From assembly GCA_033557465.1 (NCBI GenBank), contig CM066043.1, forward strand, positions 74,926,662 through 74,990,661: a stretch of DNA of 64,000 bases. The letters run 5' to 3'. Each line of letters starts with the position of its first letter. The stretch's first letter is position 1. The stretch is from Ichthyophis bannanicus. Its lineage: Eukaryota; Chordata; Amphibia; Gymnophiona; Ichthyophiidae. Of this stretch, positions 21,566-32,097 are shown piece after piece. The translations under genes and the position numbers were made by a program. The notes under the pieces are model-generated. The model had not been told where the DNA came from. It did no database searches and saw only the letters and a list, made by a program, of their open reading frames with translations.

Positions 21566-22602
21566 GGAAGAAAGGTTATTCGAAATCCGTCGTGGCGACT
21601 TTGCTTCAAGCATGGAAGAGGTCCACTTCACTAGCTTATGTCCGAGTTTGGCGTATTTTTGAGGATTGGTGTTCCAGGCGTCAGGTTCGGGTGGCTACGG
21701 CCTATCTTCCTGTGGTGTTGGATTTTTTGCAGGATGGTGTTGCTAAAGGCTTGGCCGCCAGTTCCTTGAGGGTGCAGTTAGCAGCGCTTTCCTGTTACAG
21801 GGGTAAAGTACAGGGCGTAGCGCTAGGTGCCCATGCCGATGTTGTGCGTTTCCTGAAAGCGGTCTCTAGACTACGCCCGGCGCGCCGAGTTTCTGTTCCT
21901 TCGTGGGATCTCAACTTGGTCTTGCGGGCACTCAGTGAAGCTCCGTTTGAGCCTCTCTCTCGAGTTTCGGTGAAGGATTTGACCCTTAAGACTGTGTTCT
22001 TAGTGGTGATTTGTTCGGCACGACGCATTTCTGAGCTTCAAGCTCTTTCTTGCAGGGAGCCCTTCCTGTCTTTCTCGGATCAGAAGGTGGTTCTGCGGCC
22101 AGTACCTTCTTTTTTTCCTAAAGTGTCTTCTCCCTTTCATTTGAATCAGGTGGTGTCGCTCCCCGTTTTGCATGCGTCGGGGGAGCAGGCTTCTGATCGC
22201 GGTTTTAGTCGCTTGGACCTTAAGAGAGTTTTGCGTTGGTATTTAAAGGTCACCGAAACTTTCCGCAAGTCGGATCATTTGTTTGTCCTGTTTGGAGGTT
22301 CCCGGAAAGGTGAGGCGGCAGCGAAAGCCTCCATTTCTCGGTGGATTAAGGAAGCGATTGCCTCGGCCTATCTGTTGCATGGACGGGTTGTGCCGATAGG
22401 TCTGCGGGCTCATTCTACTAGAGCCCAAGCGGCGTCTTGGGCTGAATATAGCTTGGTTTCGCCGGTGGAGATTTGTAAAGCGGCGACGTGGTCTTCCCTG
22501 CACACTTTCAGTAAGCACTATCGACTTGATGTCTTGGCGGCAGGCGATGCATGTTTTGGCTCCGCTGTCTTGCGTGCCGGCTTGCAGAATCCCTCCCGTT
22601 AA
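20572..22602 (+). CDS. DIRS-B tyrosine recombinase
   Basis: The frame is open for 676 residues. The recognised recombinase starts near 21555 (SRLRKKGYSKSVVATLLQAW) and covers the last ~350 residues. An SAM-like N-terminal core-binding part (LAYVRVWRIFEDWCSRRQVR) precedes the catalytic domain. Catalytic boxes: CSARRISELQAL (first Arg, about residue 485), LRAHSTRAQAASWA (H-x-x-R, about 610-614) and TFSKHYRLDV (Tyr, about 650). It would join circular cDNA to the target without a target duplication. The upstream ~270 codons overlap the RNase H gene in another frame and stay open; whether they are translated is unknown. Confidence 0.9.
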   Translation: MLGTMAASLEVVPWARFHMRSLQRALLRRWSNQVDSLPADGTSGPEMVALTVLAPGGNALGAAGLGSAVDGCLSVGLGHALRGARDAGSLVPGGERLVDQSLGAEGRAVGTAKLRSPSNALSGAGSLRQCRDRGLHKSAGRYWKRGHGSGSPGAVRVDRAPVTGNISGAHCREGQCDGGFSQQSSGGCRRMGVKSRGVRAGRSSLGSACHGPDGHFSVGEGGSVFQSMAGTHVRGHRCSVAGLALGRPSLRFSPVAASGASDSANRVSQGTSVVDSTGLAPSSLVCRPGKVIGRLPVAPSTCSGSVVSGSSSHAASGEILSYGLAIERSRLRKKGYSKSVVATLLQAWKRSTSLAYVRVWRIFEDWCSRRQVRVATAYLPVVLDFLQDGVAKGLAASSLRVQLAALSCYRGKVQGVALGAHADVVRFLKAVSRLRPARRVSVPSWDLNLVLRALSEAPFEPLSRVSVKDLTLKTVFLVVICSARRISELQALSCREPFLSFSDQKVVLRPVPSFFPKVSSPFHLNQVVSLPVLHASGEQASDRGFSRLDLKRVLRWYLKVTETFRKSDHLFVLFGGSRKGEAAAKASISRWIKEAIASAYLLHGRVVPIGLRAHSTRAQAASWAEYSLVSPVEICKAATWSSLHTFSKHYRLDVLAAGDACFGSAVLRAGLQNPSR

Positions 22603-22618
22603 GGCTGCTCTGTTACAT

Positions 22619-22716
22619 CCCATACGTGGAGGACTAAGCTGGAGGAACGATAAGGAAATAGTAATTACACTTACCTGGTAATTGTAGTTCCTTGAGAGAC
22701 GACAGCTTAGTCCTCC
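22619..22716 (+). repeat. DIRS-B internal complementary region
   Basis: 22619-22657 is the inverse of the left terminus (17019-17057). 22658-22716 is the inverse of the right terminus (23106-23164). The joint AAGGAA|ATAGTAATTAC reproduces the circle junction. It begins only 17 bp after the recombinase stop codon. Confidence 0.9.
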
Positions 22717-23004
22717 TTCCCTCCCTCAGGACGGTTCTTTGGCTCGGCACGCATTTGGTTCGGAGGACAGTTTTCACAGGTGAGTGTTTCAGTTGTTTCT
22801 TCTTTGCTCTCCATTTTTTGCTCTCTTTTCTCGCTGTCTGCTGATGGTGCGGCAGGTGCGGGACACTCTGTTTGGGTTGTTTTTTTTTCTCCTTCCCGTT
22901 TTTTTCGGGATGGATTCCGTCTGGTTTTTCAATAGAACAAAAAAAACCCCCTATTGCATATCTTAAAGGTTAGCTATCTCTTTGAGTTTGCTTTGACAGT
23001 AGTT

Positions 23005-23164
23005 CACTGGAGTTGAAGGGGTAGCCAGTATGCTGTTTCCAGTGATGCTGAAATTTGATTGGTCCAGTCTTCATGCTGCAGGAGGAGGTGCACTACCCAT
23101 ACGTGGAGGACTAAGCTGTCGTCTCTCAAGGAACTACAATTACCAGGTAAGTGTAATTACTATT
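23005..23164 (+). repeat. DIRS-B right inverted terminal repeat
   Basis: The inverse of 17031-17148, then 41 bases of unique right terminus, GTCTCTCAAGGAACTACAAT to TACCAGGTAAGTGTAATTAC. The AG|GTAAGT string is a consensus-like splice donor. Confidence 0.85.
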
Positions 23165-23305
23165 TTTTTTTATTTGGCCTTTGAAGTAAGCAATTCTGGA
23201 TGTTAAAAAGGGTGTCTGATGGAGGCAGACAGTTCTGTTTGTGTTTGTGCTGTTTGTCCTGAGTGTAGTTTTGTGTGTTTTTGCTCATTGCTAATTACTT
23301 GACTG

Positions 23306-23445
23306 GTGTTATTTATTTATTTAACCAGTTTTGTATACCACCTTATCCTTCAGTCAAAGTGGTTGACAAGACAACAAAAGCTTACATACGGAGGGCATGG
23401 AAACAAAAATGATACATTACAATATAAATACAAAACAAAACGGTA
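23306..23445 (-). repeat. L2-like LINE 3' end fragment
   Basis: TTATTTATTTAACCAGTTTT then GTATACCACCTTATCCTTCA is a minus-oriented L2-type 3' terminus (a TAAATAAA tail). A very similar piece lies at 29905-29967. Confidence 0.7.
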
Positions 23446-23447
23446 TC

Positions 23448-23484
<37 letters not shown>

Positions 23485-25200
23485 GGTCTTTTCTATACCG
23501 CCCCTTCCAGAGATCAGGGGCGGTTTACATTGAACATTAAACAGAACAATTGTATACTTCTGTATACATTTACAAGGAACATTATGCTTTAACTATATAC
23601 AGGTGTACTTACAGGGAACATATTTTGAACATATTTTGAACAACATTTTGAACATATTTTGAACATTAACTATAACAGAGCTTTTCAAACTATTTACAAG
23701 TTATATACATGGAGCGCATCTTAGTTAGTTACAGTGGTGAAATAGTCAACTGTTTGAGTGGTTCATTAGCGTGTTGTGTGGGGTTAGTGAAATATAATAC
23801 TATATCATAGTGAAATTAAATATAGATGGTAAATTTAAGTTATTTCACCAAATGATTCTATAAATAAATAAGTCTTTAAATATTTGCGAAAGTCCTTAAT
23901 GTCTTCCTGAGTTCTTAGGTCTTCAGGAATAGAATTCGATAACATTCAATCTGAACTGATTCCTATGTGCAGTACCTACAACTCTCTGTAGGTCTTGATC
24001 TTAGATCACCTTTGTACATGGCTCTAATCTTGTGTATATGTATATTGCTCACTTTGTATATAGCTCACCGGTAAAATCTAGCACTTTGCACTCCACATCA
24101 CTCTTCTTAATCTCCCACTGCATACTACTGACCACACAATTATCTCAATTGTTTGATGTGCTAAACCACTTTGATTTAATGATAAAGCGGTATACTAAAT
24201 CCGTCTAAATAAATAAATAAATAACTCTGGTGCCATAAAGAAAACGCTCTTTTAGAAGTCATTTGTTTTGATTTGTTGAAGTTCAAAGGAGTATTAAGTT
24301 TATTAATATTTTGAGATCGACTTGGTCTTATGCTCTTGTCTTTTGAAATTATAGATTGTAGAATATCCGCTGAGGATTGGTGAAAAAATTTGAAAATAGT
24401 CATCATGTTTTTATATTTTGCTCTTGCAATAACCGGAAGGAAATGTAACTGTTTGAGGACAGGAGTTGTGTTCAAATTTTGTAGAGCCTGTTATAATACA
24501 CGCAGTGGTGTTCTGAACTAATTGGAGAGGATGGATAGAGTGTTTAGAAAGACCTTGATACAAGATGTTTCCAAAATCAAGTAGAGGTGTTATGACTGCC
24601 TGACATACCGTGTGAAAGTGATTTGTATTTAGTATTGGTTTTAGTCTTCTTATAATCTTTAAACGATGGTATGCTTTTGATGCAATTTTGTTTATATGAG
24701 ATTTTAAATTTAAATATTTATCTAATGTTACACCTAAATATCTTCATCTTTAACTTTTATTTCTCTATTTAATAAATGAATTTCAATTGGTAGTTTTAAG
24801 GACTGGCATTTAGATATGAACATTGCTTCTGTTTTGTCAGAATTTATTTTTAAGTTGTTATGAAAGGTGGTAGAGAGAGTGCCATAATAAACACAAACAG
24901 GCAATTTATCTGCTAGGGATGTTTTCCTGATCTCTGTTCCTAGTTTTAACCATGGTTATGCAATAGGTGGGTTCTATAATATTAGAACTGCATTAATGCG
25001 TGCCAAAATATTGGAAAAGGAGTCCAAATCCTCCATATAAGAATGTAGAATAGTTTTTGTGCCATATTTCCAAATCATATTAGTTGCCTCAGTCCCATGT
25101 GTACAGTATACGTAAGCTATATTTGAGAATGGAAATGAAAGATGTATGAAGGTGAAGACGTTGGGATGAGTTGCTTTTAGCCTTTGGCATAGTGAGTATG
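23446..25200 (-). pseudogene. L2-like LINE 3' half, degenerate, with nested tail fragment
   Basis: The 3' end begins with an (ATTT)n tract at 23449-23480 followed by CTATACCGCCCCTTCCAGAG. Minus-strand coding at 24475-24176 reads LKQLHFLPVIARAKYKNMM, the L2 RT tail, then RAFSLWHQSYL. A plus-oriented L2 3' fragment (about 23960-24226, ending in GCGGTATACTAAATCCGTCT and TAAATAAATAAATAA) interrupts it. Upstream sequence to about 25080 still shows weak L2-like minus-strand coding with many stops. Confidence 0.7.
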
Positions 25201-25320
25201 ATATAGAACAGGGGTCTCAAACACGCGGCCCGCGGGCCGCATGCGGCCCGCGAGAGCATCTTGTGCGGCCCGCGAAGCACTTACCGGCGTGTAAAAAAAA
25301 AAAAAAAATCCAAACTTGCC

Positions 25321-25602
25321 GCCGCCGCAGTATTAAGCGTCCCGCGGGCCCCTCTGCCTGGCAGAGTCCTCTCCTCCCTGCAGCATCAGCTCCAAAAGCG
25401 GTGGCTTTCAGAGCTGCGAAGAGAGAGAGTTTCTCTCTCGCGGTTCTGAAGACTCTCTCGCTGCTCTTCAGAACCGCGAGAGAGAAACTCTCTCTCTTCG
25501 CGGCTCTGAAAGCCGCCGCTTTTGGAGCTGATGCTGCAGGGAGGCGAGGACTCTGCCAGGCAGAGGGGCCCGCGGGACGCTTAATACTGCGGCCGCGGCG
25601 GC
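25321..25602. repeat. GC-rich 280-bp palindrome inside the hAT element
   Basis: The left arm (25321-25451, from GCCGCCGCAGTATTAAGCGT) and right arm (about 25464-25602, ending ACGCTTAATACTGCGGCCGC) are near-perfect inverses, with a ~12-bp spacer between GCGGTTCTGAAG and CTTCAGAACCGC. A few mismatches and a small insertion in the right end break symmetry. Long open frames on both strands here are mirror images caused by the palindrome. Confidence 0.85.
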
Positions 25603-25650
25603 AGCAGCAGCAGCAAATATACATTTTTTAAAAATCTACCTTGACTGATG

Positions 25651-26105
25651 GTGGGAGGGGGGTTAGGACTGGTAATGGGCTACGGGGGGGGGGGGGCTAG
25701 GACTGGTAATGGCCTATGAGGGGGGTAACTGAAAATGGGGTGATGGGGGTAACACTGAAAATGGGGTGATGGGGGGTTAGGAATGGTAATGGGCTATGAG
25801 GGGTAAGACTGGAAGTGGGCTATGGGGGGTTAGGACTGGTAATGAGCTATGGGGGGGGGGCTAGGACTGGTAATGGGCTATGGGGGGTCTGCTAGGACTG
25901 GAAATGGGCTGAGTGGAAGGGGGGCTTGAACTGCAAATGGCTGATGGGGAGGGGGGCTTGGAATGGAAATGGCTGATGGGGAGGGGGGCTTGGAATGGAA
26001 ATGGGCTGTGAGGGGAGGGAGCTAGCACTGGAAATGGGCTGATGGGGGGGAGCTACGATTGGAAATGGGCTGATGGGGGCTAGGACTGAAAATGGGCTGA
26101 TGCAG
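25651..26105 (+). repeat. G-rich minisatellite
   Basis: About 13-15 irregular units of roughly 25-35 bp based on TAGGACTGGTAATGGGCTATG plus a run of G. Units drift from TAGGACTGGTAATGGG at the left to TTGGAATGGAAATGGCTGAT at the right, with G-runs of 4 to 12. There are enough G-runs for G-quadruplex formation on the plus strand (inference). Confidence 0.85.
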
Positions 26106-27181
26106 TGACTAGAAGGGAGCGGGTGCTGTGTGGGACTGGAACTAGAAGGGAGCTGATGTTGGGGGAGGATTAGAATGGGATGGAGCTGGGAGAGTGAAAT
26201 GGAAAGGGGAAAAATATTTTGTGTGGGAGGGAAGACAAATCTACAATTGGCCAGGTATTGGGAGAGTAAGTGGGGATTGAGGATGGAGGGGTAAAATTTG
26301 AGTGGATGAAATAGGAATGAGGAAAGAGCAAAAGGAGAAAGATTAATATGTTAAAGCAGATGTAGAGGGAGAATGGAAAAAGCTAGAAGAGAGAAGAAAG
26401 GACAAATGGAGAGTTAGCAGAAGGCACGAAGAAACCAGAAGAAAGTGGCTGGAATAATTGCAACTGAAAAAAAATGCACAAAAGGTAGTAAAATCTCTTT
26501 ATTTTGAATTTATTAACTGGAATATGTCAGTTCTGGGAAATGTGCATCAATAATGTCTGCGCTTTGTTTAGTACAAGAGGAAATTAATTTATAGTTTTAT
26601 TTCTACAGTGTTGTTGTACATTCCAAGTTTGGCTTTTGGGGGTCCCAGTTTAATTGTCTTGTTTCTAAATTTTGATTCCTTGTTTGGTGATGGTGTATGT
26701 TCTGCATGTGTAACTGAGCTGAGGTATTCTGTTTATGTAATTCCTATTTGACATTGCTACTTGTTCTCTGTCCCCAGTAGGTCATGTATTGTTGTTCTCT
26801 GAAATGTATTGATTTAATATTTGCAGTGTTGCCTTTTGATAGGTAGGGTATGGTGCTTTGTGAGTCCTGGTAGTGCTGTTAGGATATGGCGGGTTTGCTA
26901 TGGGTTCTAAATGGGCAGTGTTTGTTTGTAGTAGTTCCTAATGTGCCTGGCGGTTGGCACTGGATTATAGTAATGTAGAAATCTTTTAATCTTTCTTTAT
27001 TCATGCACTCATTAAGAGGCATGTTTACTAAAAGTTAGGGTATGGTAACATTATGCAAATATTTATGCAAATGAGGTCCCTTATGCAAATGAGGTCCCAA
27101 GTCTCATGCGGCCCCCGGGTTATTTTACAAGTCCTCATTTGGCCCTCAAAGCAATTTGAGTTTGAGACCCCTGATATAGAA

Positions 27182-27769
27182 GAATTGCTATTATTAATAA
27201 TCATTGTATATATACATTACGTGTTTGGCTAGGGGTTTTTTCCTTTTGATTTACATACTATATCACTCTTAGTGCGGTATTATTGGTAGCTTAGTTCTGC
27301 ACATACCATGATGGTCATGAACCTCACTTCTAAGCTATGGTATGTGGAGCATGATCTCAATCCCTCAAATTTACTGCTAATGCTCGGTGTAGTATTTGCA
27401 TCGTGCCAAAGAGAGCTTCCTTCTGGCGTTTGTAAGATGTAACAGCTATATGGGTAGTTCGTCAAGATGTGCTTGGAAATTTTTCTATCAAGCTTGTGGC
27501 TCCCAGTACAATGCGAAATATTTCTGTATCATTCTGCTACATTTTCTTGGTACTTCAGGATCTTCTGCCTTATATATGGTGTCTCCTCTTATGTTTGAAG
27601 TGTACTCTGCATTATGCAGCTTTATAGGTAGTTTGAGTTGTACACTGCTTAATTACCTTGTAACAAGCACTATATAAAGTGAATACATGGGGTGGAATAG
27701 AGCTGAATTTTATGAAAATATTTATATTTTATAAAAATATATCAAAACATATTAGGTTTATTCCAGGGG
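27182..27769. other. No recognisable feature
   Basis: AT-rich sequence between the hAT element and the L1-like element. A 93-residue open frame (27396-27677, plus) matches nothing I know and has no supporting context. Confidence 0.4.
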
Positions 27770-27783
27770 CCAGAAATTCAGTC

Positions 27784-29433
27784 TTTTTTTTTTAAACTTA
27801 TATTTATTAGGACTTTTTATTCACTGACATTGCATTATCAGATAAAAAGAAACAATGAAATAAATATGTCATCAATAACTGTTACACAATAAATCATCAC
27901 AGGTACATTAGCCCACATCTCAGGGATAAACTAACAAAGAAAAGAAATTTAAAGAAAACAAAGCCAGGGAAAACCAAACAAGGAATCCCTGACTAACACC
28001 ATTTGGCCTAGCCAATTCACCCACCCACCAACGGAGAAACAACCATAGAGATATATAGGTAAAGGAACCTCAGTGTACCTTTTCTCTTTCTAAGATCCAT
28101 CTATCTAAGTCAGTAGGGGACATAAAAATAAACTTATCCTGACCCATGGTAACTAAACATTTGCAGGGATAGCGTAAAAAGAAAGTAGCACCGAGAGCGA
28201 CAATTCTTGCTTTGTAAGCAAGAAATGTCTTCCTACGAAGTTGCGTCGAACGAGAAACATCAGGAAAAATAGATATCTTTTCTCCACAAAACATAAGATC
28301 TTTTTTATGATACTATGCTTTGAGGATTGACATTTTTTCCTTCCCTGAAGACAAAGTAATTAGCAAGGTTGCCCTAGTGGGAATAATATCTTGTGTATCC
28401 TCAAGAAAAGCAGTCAAATCAAACGCATTTTGTTCTTCCAAAATGGCTAATTCACCATCATTAGTATGTGCAGCTACTTTAGAAGAAATATAATAGCATT
28501 TAGTTAATATTAAAGTATCCGCAATGGGTAGCTGTAATATATCTTTCAAATATTTTCTGAAAAGGATAGAAGGAGAGAGCAAAGAAATACAAGGAAAATT
28601 AAGCAATCGCAAGTTTTTACACCGTTGCATATTCTCTAGATTTTCTAATTTCTGATAGAACACCACGCTATCCTTAACACTAACAGATTGGAAAGAAGAC
28701 AATGATTTAACCTGAGTATCTAAGTTTAAAAAACTGGAAGTCAAGTTTTCAACTTGTGAGTCCAAAGATTAAAACTTAACAATTACATCTTTGGTAAACT
28801 GGCAAAGTGAGGGAACAGTCTCCATTAAGACTCGTTCAGTTCTCTTTACTACATGCCAGATATCCAACAGGGAAATTGAAGCACCTGAAGGACTTTCAGC
28901 CGAAAAAGTCGGCTCCTTCCAGTTTACAACCTTGGGCAATACACCAACTACAAGAGGATCCGAAGAGAGATGAGGCACTTCTGACAGTTCCAAAAATCCC
29001 GGAGGTAAAGGTGGAGTGCGCTCAACTGAGCTAAGGCTGGCTCCCTCCACAGAGGGACAGAAGGCACAGTAGCTGGCTTCAAGGGAACCGGTGTCGACAC
29101 CACATGCTTATCCATAGGGCCCTCTGTCGTCTCCGCTGCAGTGGTCTTTTTCTTTCTTTTTTCACCAGGCATGCTGACAAACACCACTATCTCGCTCCAA
29201 ATTCGCTCCTAAGGGGCCTATTCTGCCCCTTTCGATACGCCCCTTAGGATACGCCCACTGCAGGCGCCGACGGCAGGCGCCATAAACAGCTCAGCTCAAC
29301 TTTATCAAGAGAGGGGGGAGGGAGAAAGGGGCCTTCGATGACGTTGATGGAGCTGCCCCGAAGAAGCCGGCAAACTGCACAGACCAGCTGAACTCACCCT
29401 CTCCGCGGGAGAACAGTTGTAAGAAATCACTCC
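27784..29433 (-). mobile_element. L1-like ORF1-only retroelement (HAL1-like), 14-bp target duplication
   Basis: The identical 14-mer CCAGAAATTCAGTC flanks it at 27770-27783 and 29434-29447. A T-run at 27784-27792 is the poly(A) end on the minus strand. Reading 5' to 3' on the minus strand: a GC-rich 5' leader (29433-29190), one ORF1-type coding region (29172-28070), a short 3' part and poly(A). No endonuclease/RT ORF2 is present. Mammalian HAL1 elements have this layout (L1 ORF1 without ORF2) and move using L1 proteins in trans. Confidence 0.85.
28070..29172 (-). pseudogene. L1-type ORF1 protein (RNA-binding), interrupted
   Basis: One minus-strand frame carries 29050-28070 with stops only near 28770 and 28310. 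The first ~40 residues (MPGEKRKKKTTAAETTEG) lie in another frame, so one frameshift is also needed. Order: a basic N-terminus, a coiled-coil-like stretch (SQVENLTSSFLNLDTQVKSL), the ENLENMQRCKNLRLLNFP block that opens the RRM-like domain of L1 ORF1p, and a C-terminal domain (LDRWILEREK). The length of ~365 residues is normal for the family. The product family binds L1 RNA as trimers. Confidence 0.8.
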
Positions 29434-29479
29434 CCAGAAATTCAGTCCTTTTAATAAACTGCCTTTAGTAATCATGGCA

Positions 29480-30302
29480 TGTATTACTTGAATTCTCCGT
29501 TCACAGGCAGGAATGAACCCTAATGTATGGATGATATCCCTGACGAGCCCTGCATGGGAATACTCCCCAGCTTCTTTTGGAAACTTTTGTGAGGCTCCAC
29601 CGCACCTCCTTCCCATCTGCCACCACGGTGCCATTTTGATTGTTTGTCGTTTTGCACTAAGCCCCACGGACATGTTCCAGTCATCCTCCATTTGATAAAC
29701 GTTCTCCTCTGTGTGTGTTTTTTGCTCTTTGGGTTTTTGCCTATTAGCCTGTCATTGCAGGTTCTCTTTTTTCCTTTTGCTTTTTTCTCCCTCAATTGCT
29801 GTTAATTCTTGCCACGGCTCCTCTGCTCATGATGCCGGTATCCTGGTTGGGCCGTGCTCCAAAATTGAGTCCTTTGACTTTGCAGTGGCTATTTTCCCAG
29901 ATGATATTTTATTTTATTTATTTATGTAATCAGTTTTATATACCACCTTATCCTTCAATCAAATGTCTTAGAAACCTGCCAGCGGGTTCGAAAGGTGTTC
30001 CAACTCCGCCAGTTATGTGTGTCCATATCCACCATGGACACACACAACTGGTGCCTTCAGTGCCTTGGTCCCAATTATCAGCCCTCTTCTTGTAATATGT
30101 GCTTTCAGATGACAAAGAGAGGGCTCAAAGGTAATGAGAAACAGTGTGAAACACTTTTTGGTGCTCAGATGTCCGATCCAACGCCTTCGGCATCAACGGC
30201 ACTGGTCTCTATGGCGTTCAAAGCTGCATCGGACCCTGGTGGTGCATCAACATCGAGGAGCTCTCAGACTCAATCGGAGCCAAGCATCCATAGTGTCACA
30301 TA
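29480..30302 (+). pseudogene. DIRS element C: left terminal repeat and gag N-terminus
   Basis: 29495-29600 resembles the family A left ITR (GGCAGGAATGAACCCTAATG, then CCTGCATGGGAATACTCCCC). Coding near 30035-30165 reads MDTHNWCLQCLGPNYQPSSCNMC, the second half of the family A gag zinc-ribbon with H replaced by Y. A short L2 3' end (29905-29967, minus) is inserted in between. The gag sequence is cut at about 30302 by a CR1 LINE and continues at 35421. Confidence 0.75.
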
Positions 30303-32097
30303 AGAACATAAGATATGCCATACTGGGTCAGACTAAGGTCCATCAAGTCCAGTATCCCATTTCCAACAGTGGCCAATCTAGGTCACAAGTACCTAGCAGT
30401 TTTCCCAAAAGACACAAATTCCACAATGTTTGCATTGGGTTAAGGAGTGATATCCTGGGTCCCTTTTAATAATGGTTTATGGACCTTTCCTCTAGGAACT
30501 TGTCCAAACCCTTTTTTTAAACCCAGCTACACTAACCGCTTTTACTACATCCTCCGGTAACAAATTCCAGAGTTTGATTACATGTTGAGTGAAAAAATAT
30601 TTTCTCTTATTAGCCTTAAATAGGTTACCCTGTAACTTCATTACATGTCCCCTAGTCTTTCTATATTCTGATGATGTAAACAATTGATCTACATTTACCC
30701 GTTCCACTCCATTAATTAATTTATAGATCTCTATCATATCTCCCCTCGGCCACCTCCTTTCCAGGTTGAAGAGCCCTAACCTTCCTAGCCTCTCTTCATA
30801 GAGGTATCCTTCCATCCCCTTTACCATTTTGGTGGCTCTTCTCTGTACCTTTTCTAATAACACTATATCCTTTTCAAGATACGGCGACCAGAATTGCACA
30901 CAATATTCAAGGTACGGTCGCACCATGGAACGATACAGAGGCATTATAGTATGCTTTGTTTTATTTTCCATTCCTTTCCTTATGATACCTAGCATTCTAT
31001 TTGCTCTCTTGGCCACTGCTGCACACTGGGTGGAGGGTTTTAACATGTTATCCACGATGATGCCTAAATCTTTTTCCTGGGTGGTGGTACTAATGTGGAA
31101 CCTTGCATCATGTAACCATAGCTTGGGTTGTTCTTTCCTAGGTGCATAACTCTGCACTCGTCCACATTAAATTTCATCTGCCATTTGGATTCCCAGTCTT
31201 CCAATTTATCAAGATCCTCTTGCAATTTTCCACAATCCTCATGGGTTTTAACAACTTTAAATAGTTTTGTGTCATCTTCAAATTTGATAACCTCGCGTTC
31301 CCATTTCCAGGTAATTTATGAATATGCTAAAAAAGGAGTGGACCCAGCACAGATCCCTGGGGTACTTCACTATTCACCTTTCTTCATTGGGAAAATTGGC
31401 CATTTAGCCCTACCTTCTGCTTTCTATCTTTTAACCGGTTCCTGATCCACAATAGTACTCCACGGAGTGAAGGAGTAGCCTAGTGGTTAGAGCACTGGCT
31501 TGGGAACCAAAAGACCAGGGTTCGATTCCCACTACCACTGCTTGTGGCCTTGGGCAAGTCACTTAACCCTCCATTGCTCAAAAAAAATCCAAGTTATCAA
31601 TGTACCTGTTTAATGTACATTTACCAAGTTTAAGTTACAATGTAAACCGCTTTGATTGAAATGATAAAGCGGTATAAAAAACTGTTAAATAAATAGTACA
31701 CTGCCTCCAATCCCATGACTTTTTAGTTTTGTCAAAAGTCTTTGATGAGGGACCTTGTCAAAGGTTTTCTGAAAGTCCAGATACACTATATCAACTGACT
31801 CACCTTTTTCTACCTGTTTATTCACACCTTCAAAAAAAACATAACAGGTTAGTAAGACAAGATCTTCCTTGTCTAAAGCCATGTTGGCTGTCTTCCATTA
31901 AGCCATGACTATCTACATGTTCAGTAATTTTGTTCTTTATGATGGTTTCTACCATTTTTTCCAGTACTGATATTCAGGCTCACCAGTCTCTAGTTTCCCA
32001 TATCACCCTTGGAACCCTTTTTAAAAACTGGAGTTATATTGGTCATCCTCCAATCTTCAAGTATTACAGATAATTTTAATGATAGTTCACAGATTAC
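30303..32097 (-). pseudogene. CR1 LINE, 3' part
   Basis: The 3' end on the minus strand is the AAGAACATAAGATATGCCAT block typical of CR1-group tails. Minus-strand coding 31157-30492 (221 residues, open) gives RMLGIIRKGM, LYRSMVRPYLEYCVQFWSPY, VQRRATKMVKGM, RGDMIEIYKLING and HVIKLWNLLPEDVV: the RT C-terminal half. 31882-31685 gives VYLDFQKTFDKVPHQRLL (RT motif A). A SINE and a DNA transposon are inserted, and the 5' part continues at 34918. Confidence 0.9.
31459..31691 (+). mobile_element. tRNA-derived SINE inserted in CR1
   Basis: Flanked by AATAGTAC (31451-31458 and 31692-31699). A box TAGCCTAGTGG (31476-31486), B box GGTTCGATTCC, then GGCCTTGGGCAAGTCACTTA, the best match in the window to the MIR/CORE middle. 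The tail is ATGTAAACCGCTTTGATTGA ... GCGGTATAAAAAACTG plus TAAATAAAT. It is nearly identical in layout to 1652-1882. Confidence 0.93.

Larger units (their letters stand above)
17019..23164 (+). mobile_element. DIRS retrotransposon of family B, nearly intact
   Basis: The left end starts TTCCTTATCGTTCCTCCAGC. The left ITR (17031-17148) is the inverse of 23005-23123. The right end is TACCAGGTAAGTGTAATTAC then TATT. An ICR at 22619-22716 holds the inverse of both termini side by side. Three coding regions follow the order gag, RT/RNase H, recombinase, and damage is limited to a few stops and one frameshift. This is the best preserved element in the window and differs from family A in both ends and protein sequence. 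Confidence 0.93.
25209..27173. mobile_element. Non-autonomous hAT element, 1,965 bp, perfect 8-bp target duplication
   Basis: The ends are CAGGGGTCTCAAAC (25209) and the exact inverse GTTTGAGACCCCTG (to 27173). Both are flanked by ATATAGAA (25201-25208 and 27174-27181). Subterminal GCGGCCCGCG repeats lie at the left and CATGCGGCCCCCGGG at the right. No transposase is encoded. The interior holds a 280-bp palindrome and a G-rich minisatellite, listed separately. The right third (26200-27100) is AT-rich with no feature that I recognise. The element must have been mobilised in trans by a hAT transposase (inference). Confidence 0.93.

Noticed and set aside
25217..25631. Open frames of 122-135 codons on both strands in the hAT element
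   Set aside because: They translate to almost the same peptide on both strands because the DNA is a palindrome. This is a structural effect, not two genes.
25651..26105. CRISPR-like array
   Set aside because: Units are irregular, G-rich and contiguous without unique spacers, and this is a vertebrate genome. It is a minisatellite.
31470..31520. tRNA gene
   Set aside because: A and B boxes are present, but the rest continues into a CORE-like body and a LINE-like tail with target duplications, so it is a SINE. The same applies at 1652.
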